From an uncultured Lachnospiraceae bacterium (GTDB lineage: Bacteria; Bacillota; Clostridia; Lachnospirales; Lachnospiraceae), in NCBI GenBank assembly GCA_902803015.1, contig CADCOL010000223.1, positions 1-30,816 of the forward strand: a stretch of DNA of 30,816 nt. Reading direction: 5' to 3'. The notes under the pieces were generated by a model. That model saw nothing but the letters and a program-made list of their open reading frames with translations. It was not told the DNA's origin and ran no database searches. The translations under genes were made by a program, and so were the position numbers. Below, in pieces: positions 16,691-24,669 of this stretch (within the stretch, counting starts at the first letter, position 1; every line of letters begins with the position of its first letter).

Positions 16691-19600
16691 ATGAGTTTGC
16701 AGTTCGTGCTTGGCCCAAGCGGCCACGGGAAAAGTACATATGTGCAGGATTATGTAATCAGGGAAGCCGCGGCTCACCGCGACCGTGATTACTTAATGAT
16801 TGTGCCCGATCAGTTCACGATGCAGACGCAGATGATTATGGCGGGCAAGAATCCGAGCGGCGGAATCTTAAACATCGATGTTTTAAGCTTCGGACGTCTG
16901 ACGCATCGAATTTTTGAAGAGGTCGGAAAGCCGGACTTAATTCCGCTGGACGATCTCGGCAAATGTCTGATTCTTCGCCGCGTCATTACAGAGCATGAAG
17001 AGGAACTGACGGTTTTAAAGAAGGGTGTTCATACGCCCGGTTATACCGAGGAAATCAAGAGTATTCTCTCGGAGTTTCTGCAGTACGGAATCCGTCCGGA
17101 GGATCTGGAGAACTATATCTGCAGGACAAAGAAGAGCGAGGCCGGAAACCCCGGTGCCGAGAGCAGCGGCGCGTCAATAATCCCGCCGGCCCTGTCTCAC
17201 AAATTAAGTGACCTTCTCATCCTGTATCGGGCTTTCGAGCAGACGATGCAGGAAAAATATACCACCAAGGAAGAAACGCTTTACTGCCTCTGTGAGCGCA
17301 TTCCGCGTTCGAAGCTTTTAAAGCGGAGCGTCCTGGTATTTGACGGCTTTACCGGTTTTACACCCCTGCAGGTGCGCGTCATCGGGGAACTTCTCCGCGT
17401 GTCGATGCAGATTATCGTAACGCTTCCGTACGAGGAAGGCGCAAAGGATGACCTTGGCAATCTTTTCTACCTGTCCGAGCGTACCATTGCAACGCTTTCC
17501 AAAGAAGCAAAGGATATCACAACGATGGAACCTCCGGTATATTTATCCGTGCACAACCGTTTTGAAAAAGTGCCTGCCGTTGCGCATCTGGAACGCAATC
17601 TTTTCCGCGCAAATTCGCAGGCCTTCGAAGGAAAGGCAGGGGAAATTCATCTGGATAAGTGTTTTGATGAAACGCACGAATGCCGTGTCATGATTCGTCA
17701 TATTCAGGACTTAATCAAAGAACGCGGATACCGCTATCGCGATATGGCGGTGATTTGTCCGAATCCCGCACAATATGAAAAGATTCTCAAAGAGGAGTTC
17801 TCCAAGTACCGAATTCCGTATTTCATGGATACGACCGCGGATTTAATCCGCAATCCGCTTGTGAATTACCTGCGCACCCTCCTCGGCGTCTTAATGTACG
17901 ACTATGAATACAGGGATGTATTCGGGTTCCTGCGCTCCGGAATGACGGGTCTTTCCAGGGAAGAAATCGATCTTTTGGACAATTACTGCGTCAAGTACGG
18001 CATTCGCGGAAAAAGCATGTGGAGAAAGCCGTTTGTTCACAAGGACGAGGAAACGCAGAATAAGCTGAATGAAATCCGCGAACGGTTTTTAAACCTGTTT
18101 GCACCGATTGAAGAAGTAAAGGCGGGAAAATTCGTTACCGCCAGAGAATGGCTGACCGCATTTTATGATGTGCTTCATAATGAGCATATTTCCGATAAAC
18201 TCTGCGAGATGTCCGCTTTCTTCGAAAGCACGGGAGAAATCGACAAGGCACTTGAATACGAGCAGGTATACAAGTGGATTATGAAGCTCTTCGACCAGAT
18301 TGTTTCCCTGATCGGAGACGAGGAAATCTCTCTGGAAGATCTTTCGCAGATACTGGATACGGGTTATTCGGAGATTCGTATCGGCATCATCCCGAAGAGT
18401 GTGGATGTTTTGCCGGTATGCGATTTGATCCGAAGCCGTTTCGGCAATATCAAGGCGCTCTTTATTCTCGGAATCAACGACGGCAATATTCCGGCGGACA
18501 TCGGAAGCGGAGGAATCCTTTCCGATATGGAGCGCGAGATTCTGAAAAACTGCGACATGGAACTTGCACCCGGCAGGGACGAGGAAGGTTTCAAGGAGCA
18601 TTTATATATCTATCAGGCGCTGACGAAGCCGACCGAGGAACTGTATTTATCCTACCTTGCCGTATCCGAAACCGGAGAGAGTAAAAAGCCGTCCTATCTG
18701 ATCGGTGAACTGAAAACCCTCTTGCCGGATTTAAAGGAAACCGACGAAATAAAGAAGCGGAACACGCTTGCGTCAGGCAATATCCGGGATACCTTCCGTG
18801 CCCACAATTTACTGAGTAAAGAGGACCTTCTCGAGGAATTCGCGGGCCGCATCAATGATTATCTTCGCGGAATTTCTTCGGAGGAAGAAGTGCGTTATAT
18901 TAAGGAACTCTTTGCGGTACTCTCCGCGGATGAGGACACGAAGAATAACGCACTCTGGACATTGCAAAGCGCATACATGCTCTACATCCCGCAGGCACTG
19001 GAAAGTTCACTTGCAAAGCGGCTTTACGGGGAAATTATGAACTGTTCCGTAAGCAGTCTGGAAAAATACGCGGGCTGTGCCTATGCACACTTCGTCAAAT
19101 ACGGGCTTGGCTTAAAACAGCGCGAGATTCATGCCGTCGCATCGAATGATGTCGGAAACATTACGCATGCCGCCCTGGAAGAATTCGGTAAGTTCTTAAA
19201 GAAACACGGCGAAGAGTTTGCGAGTGTTTCAAAAGAGCGTTCCGAAGAGATTATCGATAAAATCGGCGAGGAAATCTGTGACGGCTACAACGGCGGACTT
19301 TTAGCAGGTTTCGATCAGAACGAATATTTAAGAAAACAGTTGAAGAGAGTTCTGCGCCGAAGCGTGGAACGTTTAAAAGAACAACTGCGGCGCGGCGATT
19401 TTACACCTGCTTTTTATGAACAGAAATTTGAACGGCTTTGCAACGACGGACGTGCGATGTTAAGCGGTAAAATCGACCGAATCGACAGTTACGAAACCGA
19501 CGAATCGGTTTATGTCAAAATTGTGGATTACAAGAGCGGTGACAAGGATTTCGAGCAGAAACTCTTCGATTGCGGCGTACAGCTGCAGACCGCGGTTTAC

Positions 19601-20125
19601 TTAAGCGAGGCTTTAAAGAAATACCGTCATGACTACCCGGGTAAGGATGTGATTCCGGCGGCGATGTTCTATTACCGTATGCAGGATCCGCTCGTCAATG
19701 CATCCAAACTGGCCGGAAAAGATCTTGAGAAAGAGCGTAACATTATGCTCCGACCGACCGGACTTCTAGCCGGGGACGAAGAGATTTGTTCCCACTTAGA
19801 GCGTGAGTGGGAGGCCGGAAAGAGCGACGTAATTCCTGTAAACCGCAAGGAGGACGGTTCCCTTCCGACCGGACCGAAGAGCGGAAACAACGCGGTAAAG
19901 TCCAGAGAGGAACTCGAAGACATTCTGAAGACCGCGGATGAAAAAGTGGAAGAGCTTTCGAGAGGGATTGCATCGGGCGAAATCAGCGTTTCCCCTTTGA
20001 TTTTTAAGGAATTTGATGCATGCGAATACTGTGCATATGCGGATGCATGCGGGTTTGACGAACGGCTCGGAGGTTACCGGCACCGCATTCCCGAAGGAGC
20101 GTCGGAAATCGACGATGAGGATTAA
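16691..20125 (+). CDS. addB: ATP-dependent helicase/deoxyribonuclease subunit B
   Basis: The AddB subunit of the AddAB helicase-nuclease, which resects double-strand breaks and loads recombination in Firmicutes. The 1144-residue protein has the N-terminal ATP site GPSGHGKST (about 8-16) and a C-terminal RecB-type nuclease with DYK at 946-948. Its four iron-sulfur cysteines, C796, C1111, C1114 and C1120, match the AddB spacing. Open frame extends upstream to a TTG at 16625, adding 22 residues of non-AddB character. The ATG at 16691 starts exactly like AddB (MSLQFVLGPSGHGKST) although its ribosome binding site (AAAGG) is weak. addA follows two bases after the stop. Confidence 0.96.
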   Translation: MSLQFVLGPSGHGKSTYVQDYVIREAAAHRDRDYLMIVPDQFTMQTQMIMAGKNPSGGILNIDVLSFGRLTHRIFEEVGKPDLIPLDDLGKCLILRRVITEHEEELTVLKKGVHTPGYTEEIKSILSEFLQYGIRPEDLENYICRTKKSEAGNPGAESSGASIIPPALSHKLSDLLILYRAFEQTMQEKYTTKEETLYCLCERIPRSKLLKRSVLVFDGFTGFTPLQVRVIGELLRVSMQIIVTLPYEEGAKDDLGNLFYLSERTIATLSKEAKDITTMEPPVYLSVHNRFEKVPAVAHLERNLFRANSQAFEGKAGEIHLDKCFDETHECRVMIRHIQDLIKERGYRYRDMAVICPNPAQYEKILKEEFSKYRIPYFMDTTADLIRNPLVNYLRTLLGVLMYDYEYRDVFGFLRSGMTGLSREEIDLLDNYCVKYGIRGKSMWRKPFVHKDEETQNKLNEIRERFLNLFAPIEEVKAGKFVTAREWLTAFYDVLHNEHISDKLCEMSAFFESTGEIDKALEYEQVYKWIMKLFDQIVSLIGDEEISLEDLSQILDTGYSEIRIGIIPKSVDVLPVCDLIRSRFGNIKALFILGINDGNIPADIGSGGILSDMEREILKNCDMELAPGRDEEGFKEHLYIYQALTKPTEELYLSYLAVSETGESKKPSYLIGELKTLLPDLKETDEIKKRNTLASGNIRDTFRAHNLLSKEDLLEEFAGRINDYLRGISSEEEVRYIKELFAVLSADEDTKNNALWTLQSAYMLYIPQALESSLAKRLYGEIMNCSVSSLEKYAGCAYAHFVKYGLGLKQREIHAVASNDVGNITHAALEEFGKFLKKHGEEFASVSKERSEEIIDKIGEEICDGYNGGLLAGFDQNEYLRKQLKRVLRRSVERLKEQLRRGDFTPAFYEQKFERLCNDGRAMLSGKIDRIDSYETDESVYVKIVDYKSGDKDFEQKLFDCGVQLQTAVYLSEALKKYRHDYPGKDVIPAAMFYYRMQDPLVNASKLAGKDLEKERNIMLRPTGLLAGDEEICSHLEREWEAGKSDVIPVNRKEDGSLPTGPKSGNNAVKSREELEDILKTADEKVEELSRGIASGEISVSPLIFKEFDACEYCAYADACGFDERLGGYRHRIPEGASEIDDED

Positions 20126-20127
20126 GC

Positions 20128-23100
20128 ATGGCAGATTATACACCGACAAAAGAACAACAGCAGGTGATCGATATCAGAGACCGCAATGTCCTGGTTTCCG
20201 CGGCTGCGGGAAGCGGTAAGACGGCGGTTTTAACCAGGCGTATCGTCGGAAGGATTATGGAAGAAAACGGTCCATCCATCGACAGTATGCTCATCGTGAC
20301 CTTTACGGAGGCTGCCGCAGCGGAGATGCGCGAGCGAATCGGCAGGGCCATCCGCGACAAATTAAAGGAAGAACCGGGAAACGAAAAACTCTTAAAAGAG
20401 CAGACAAAGGTGCATTCGGCGCTTATTATGACGATTCACGGCTTCTGCCTGTATCTGATTCGCAATCATTTTGACCGGATTGGGCTCGATCCTTCGTTCC
20501 GTGTGGCATCGGAAGAAGAGTCGGCGTTGCTTTTTGCGGACTGCATGGATACCGCGCTGCTGGATTTATGCAATGACCGTCCCGAAGAGTATGAAGCGCT
20601 TTTGGAACATTTTGCGCCCACGCTGTACGAGGATGATTTCCGGCAGATTCTGCTCTCCTTAAAGAATGCTGCGGAGTCAAACCCCTTTGTTGATGAGTGG
20701 TTTGAAAAGATGCAGAGTTTCCTGACGGGATTTGCGAAAGATCCCGCGACATCCCAATTGTACAAAGACGGTCGTGATTACGAAAACGGCGTATTGAAGG
20801 ATTGTATCGCTTCACTGAAGGAAGCGTACCGCCTTTGCGAGGAACCGGACGGGCCGGCAAAATACATGCCGATGTTTGAAAGCGACATAAGGTATGTCGA
20901 ATCGGTTCTTGCCGAGGAAGATTTTACGCAGAGAGAATTTCTGCTTCGCAACCCCGACTGGATGCGTCTGGCTTCGGAGAAAAACACGGAGCTTAAGAGC
21001 CGCGCCCAGGGCATTCGCGATGAGGTAAAGGAGCGGATAAAGGGCCTTCTTGCGGAGTTTTATTCGGTACCGTATGAAACGGCGGTGGAGGATGATGCCA
21101 AAAGTGCCGAACTGTTAATCAGGCTTCTTAATCTGGTAAAGGATATCGTTCGCCGTTACCGGGAAGAGAAGAGTAAGAAGAACTTAATCGATTTTTCAGA
21201 CATGGAGCATTATGCCCTGAAGATTCTTCTGGTGAAGGAAAACGGCGATTATGTTCCTTCTCCGGTTGCGTTATCGTATCGCGAGCATTTTTCGGAGGTC
21301 ATGGTCGACGAGTACCAGGACAGTAATGACGTGCAGGAGACGCTTCTTAACGCAGTGGCCAAATGCGAGGGAACATTCGGAAACCGTTTCATGGTGGGCG
21401 ATGTAAAGCAGAGCATTTACCGGTTCCGCCTGGCAAGGCCGGAGATTTTTCAGAAAAAATGCAAAACCTACCGTCCCATTGAAGAAAAGGAAAACACCTC
21501 CGACATCCGGATTAATCTTTCGAAGAATTTCCGAAGCCGCAGGGAGGTCATCGACAGCGTGAACTGTTTCTTCCGCAATGCGATGTTTGAAGAAGTCGGC
21601 GGAATCAAATACGATCAGGACGCAGAACTCTACCTTGGTGTGGATTATCCCGATTTTGAAGGCGATACGGACCAAACCGAGCTGATTTATTTAAATGACG
21701 GGGTGTGGGAAAACTCCGGCATAAAGGAAAAAATCCGCAGGGAAGCTTTGGTTTGCGGCAGCAGAATCCTTCAGATGAAAGAGGAAGGATTTCAGGTTGC
21801 CTGCAAAGATTCCGACGGAAAATGGTCGCACAGGGATTTTAACCTCGGCGATGTTGTCATTCTGATGCGCAAGACCACGAAGCGTGCGAATATTGTCAAA
21901 GCAACGCTGGAAGAGATGGGAATTCCGACCGTGATTGCCTCGAAAGAGGGCTATTTTATGGCGCCGGAGGTAATTCATATCATCAACTGGATTACGGTTA
22001 TCAATAATCCGATGCAGGATATTCCGCTTCTGGGAGTTTTGCATCATCCGACGGTCGGCTTTACGGAGAATGACCTTGCCACCATCCGCATCGGTAATAA
22101 AACCGAGCTTTTGTACGATTCCCTCCTTCGCTACGGGGAAGTCGGGGAGAATAAAGAAATAAAAGAAAAAATCGCCGGCTTCTTGGAGCGTCTTTCATTC
22201 TACCGTGCCGAAAGCGAGCGTACCAATGTATACGATCTTTTGGAAAAACTGGTGGAGCGCGAAGGTTTAAAGATTTATTACCGTGCGCTTCCGATGGGGG
22301 AGCAGAGGATTGCAAATTTAAAAATCCTTTTCCAAAAGGCCGAGGAGTTTACACAGGGCGGATATGCGGGGCTTTTCGATTTTGTCCGCTATCTGGAGAA
22401 CGTAAAGAACCACGAAATCGATTTCGGTGAGGCCAATATCCTTGACGAGAATGCGGATGTGGTGCGGATTTTTACCATGCATAAAAGTAAAGGACTCGAG
22501 TTCCCAATCTGCTTTATCTTAGGATGCGGCGAGTCGCTGAAGGGAAAACGCGACCGTGCCGAAGTGGCGGTCGGAAACGGATACACAATGGCAACGGATT
22601 TTGCCGATACCGTGGAAAGAATCAAGCGCAAATCCTATGCGCGTTCGGTGATTCTCGCGGCGGAAGCGAAAGAAAAACGCGGTGAAGACTTAAGACTTCT
22701 TTATGTGGCAATGACCAGAGCCAAAGAGAAACTGATCATGATCGGAACCTGTCCGAAGAAACTTGCGGAGGGCGTCGGTGCATTCGGAAGCCCGAGACCG
22801 TTTCGTATCAGTGAGATTCAGGATGCTTCTTCATTTATGAAACTCCTGCTTCCCGAAGCGGAACGGAATCCGCAGTATTTTAAGGTAAGTGAATTTACAT
22901 TTGAAAATGTGGCTCGTACACAAAAAGCGGAGGGACTCGGCAGAAGTCTTCTGCGTGAGGAACTTTTGAATGTGACACCGGCTCCGGCGGGCAGCTTTGA
23001 AGAGTTTGTATATCCGCATGAGAGCCTTGCAAACGTGTTTACCAAGACCACGGTTTCGGATTTGAAAAAAGCGGCTTATCTGGAAGAAGAGGAAGCGGGC

Positions 23101-23736
23101 GATGAGCTTTTCAAGGATGCCGAAGGATATGCCGAAAACGGACGCGGGGAAGAATATATTCCGCTCTTTATGAGAGAAGAAGAAAAGGTGATGTCCGGTT
23201 CGATTTACGGTACCGCGCACCACAGAGTCATGGAGCTTCTGGAATTCGGAGCGTTTGATCCGGATACACTTGGTACGGATGATGCCAATGCGCGCAAAGA
23301 ACTCATTTCCATGCGAGAGGGATTTGTGCGGGACGGATTCATTCCGGCCGAAGAGGATAAGCTTGTACGGAACGATTCGGTTTTGAAATTCTTAAAGACC
23401 GATCTTGCAAAGCGCATGAAAGCGGCGGAGAGCGCAGGGGTATTGTACCGCGAGCAGCCGTTCGTACTGTCGCTTCCGGCATCGGATGTCTGGAAGGAGG
23501 CGCCCGAATCGGAGAAGGTTCTGGTACAGGGTGTGATTGATGCTTATTTTGAAGAGGATGGCGAATTCGTACTTCTTGACTATAAGACCGATTCCAAAGT
23601 GGATGAGGCGGAATTAAGGAAGCGTTACAAGACGCAGCTTGATTATTATGCGAAAGCGTTGGAGCGACTGGAAGGAAAGAAGGTGAAGGAAGTATTGATT
23701 TATTCCTTCTTCCTCGGAAGAGTGATTTCGCTTTGA
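20128..23736 (+). CDS. addA: ATP-dependent helicase/nuclease subunit A
   Basis: The AddA subunit: a UvrD-type superfamily 1 helicase with a C-terminal nuclease domain. The 1202-residue protein shows Walker A AAAGSGKTA (about 25-33), TFTEAAAAEMRERI (motif Ia region), VDEYQDSN (Walker B), GDVKQSIYRFR, FTMHKSKGLEFP and LLYVAMTRAKEKL in canonical order. The nuclease DYK is at 1151-1153 within GVIDAYFEEDGEFVLLDYKT. All key residues are present. The ATG is two bases after addB, so the pair is translationally coupled. Length is normal for the family. Confidence 0.97.
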   Translation: MADYTPTKEQQQVIDIRDRNVLVSAAAGSGKTAVLTRRIVGRIMEENGPSIDSMLIVTFTEAAAAEMRERIGRAIRDKLKEEPGNEKLLKEQTKVHSALIMTIHGFCLYLIRNHFDRIGLDPSFRVASEEESALLFADCMDTALLDLCNDRPEEYEALLEHFAPTLYEDDFRQILLSLKNAAESNPFVDEWFEKMQSFLTGFAKDPATSQLYKDGRDYENGVLKDCIASLKEAYRLCEEPDGPAKYMPMFESDIRYVESVLAEEDFTQREFLLRNPDWMRLASEKNTELKSRAQGIRDEVKERIKGLLAEFYSVPYETAVEDDAKSAELLIRLLNLVKDIVRRYREEKSKKNLIDFSDMEHYALKILLVKENGDYVPSPVALSYREHFSEVMVDEYQDSNDVQETLLNAVAKCEGTFGNRFMVGDVKQSIYRFRLARPEIFQKKCKTYRPIEEKENTSDIRINLSKNFRSRREVIDSVNCFFRNAMFEEVGGIKYDQDAELYLGVDYPDFEGDTDQTELIYLNDGVWENSGIKEKIRREALVCGSRILQMKEEGFQVACKDSDGKWSHRDFNLGDVVILMRKTTKRANIVKATLEEMGIPTVIASKEGYFMAPEVIHIINWITVINNPMQDIPLLGVLHHPTVGFTENDLATIRIGNKTELLYDSLLRYGEVGENKEIKEKIAGFLERLSFYRAESERTNVYDLLEKLVEREGLKIYYRALPMGEQRIANLKILFQKAEEFTQGGYAGLFDFVRYLENVKNHEIDFGEANILDENADVVRIFTMHKSKGLEFPICFILGCGESLKGKRDRAEVAVGNGYTMATDFADTVERIKRKSYARSVILAAEAKEKRGEDLRLLYVAMTRAKEKLIMIGTCPKKLAEGVGAFGSPRPFRISEIQDASSFMKLLLPEAERNPQYFKVSEFTFENVARTQKAEGLGRSLLREELLNVTPAPAGSFEEFVYPHESLANVFTKTTVSDLKKAAYLEEEEAGDELFKDAEGYAENGRGEEYIPLFMREEEKVMSGSIYGTAHHRVMELLEFGAFDPDTLGTDDANARKELISMREGFVRDGFIPAEEDKLVRNDSVLKFLKTDLAKRMKAAESAGVLYREQPFVLSLPASDVWKEAPESEKVLVQGVIDAYFEEDGEFVLLDYKTDSKVDEAELRKRYKTQLDYYAKALERLEGKKVKEVLIYSFFLGRVISL

Positions 23737-23802
23737 TATTGAGGCTTTCAAAAGCCAATACAAACCAGGTCTGTTCGAGCACGGACAGATCGGAAAGTGA
23801 CC

Positions 23803-24669
23803 ATGCATAACATGGGCAACGGAACCAACGAACAGAATAGGAAACAGGGCAGCAGCACGTTCTGGTGGGACGTGCTTGTTGGCGTGCGTCTTTTTGCAAT
23901 GTATACGGTGCTCTATTTCGGTCTGCTTCTGCTTTTGCCGGCTGTATTTCCATTCTTTCACGAGAATCTGCAGATTGCATCGTTTCTTGCAAACATCCTG
24001 GCGGGAAGTGTGGTCTTCGTATGCCTGCCGAAGGATATGAGGAGGGTGCGGTTCTTTGAACGTGAATCCGGCACGATAAAACGGTTGCTTACCGCCCTCG
24101 GAATTATAATGCTCTCGTTCGGCGGAACGATTGTTTTAAATATTCTGATGGGACTGATTCCCTGGGGACTCTTTATCAAAGAAGAGATGCAGTATTCCTC
24201 GGATTACGCATTCTCCATTCCTCTGTGGCTTTCAATCATCGGAGTCGGCTTTGTCGTGCCGTTTTCGGAAGAGGTTTGTTTCCGCGGAGTCCTTTATCAG
24301 AGTTTTGCAAAGCATATGAAAGTGCCGGTTGCAATGGCGCTTTCCGCACTGATTTTTGGAATCTATCACTTTAATATCCAGCAGGGAATTTATGCATTCT
24401 TCATGGGACTTTTGCTTGCGGCGGTTGTGGAAAAAACCGGAGCGTTATCCGCAAGCATTCTCTTTCATGCCGTATCGAACCTGACGGTAACCCTGTATTC
24501 GAATATTCCCGAAGTATTGAAAGTTCTTGATACCCTGCCCGGTCTGATTGTAAGTATCGTATTGCTTGCGGCAGGAGTAATCCTCGTCTTTGTTCTGCCG
24601 GCGATTTCTCCGGGAGCGAAGAACAGGAATAAAAACTCCGGGGAAGAGTCCGGGGAGGGTGAAACATGA
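23803..24669 (+). CDS. CPBP family (Abi/CAAX-type) intramembrane metalloprotease
   Basis: A 288-residue polytopic membrane protein of the CPBP family, related to eukaryotic CAAX prenyl protease Rce1 and to bacteriocin self-immunity proteins. The diagnostic motifs are present: E156-E157 with R161 (SEEVCFRG), H189 in IFGIYHFN, and H222 with N226 (FHAVSN). A GTG at 23797 and ATGs at 23803 and 23812 are all possible starts. GGAAAG (23792-23797) favours 23803, though weakly. The end overlaps the next gene by four bases (ATGA), so the two are cotranslated. The gene lies 66 bp after addA, with no terminator seen between. Its substrate and any link to DNA repair are unknown. Confidence 0.88.
   Translation: MHNMGNGTNEQNRKQGSSTFWWDVLVGVRLFAMYTVLYFGLLLLLPAVFPFFHENLQIASFLANILAGSVVFVCLPKDMRRVRFFERESGTIKRLLTALGIIMLSFGGTIVLNILMGLIPWGLFIKEEMQYSSDYAFSIPLWLSIIGVGFVVPFSEEVCFRGVLYQSFAKHMKVPVAMALSALIFGIYHFNIQQGIYAFFMGLLLAAVVEKTGALSASILFHAVSNLTVTLYSNIPEVLKVLDTLPGLIVSIVLLAAGVILVFVLPAISPGAKNRNKNSGEESGEGET

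Noticed and set aside
23740..23760. Terminator between addA and the CPBP gene
   Set aside because: Only a 5-bp stem with no T tract, so it is too weak to call.
23339..23992. 217-codon open frame on the minus strand across the addA end
   Set aside because: It is rich in Pro, Arg, Ser and Cys, lacks any recognisable domain and is antisense to addA and CPBP codons, so it is a shadow frame.
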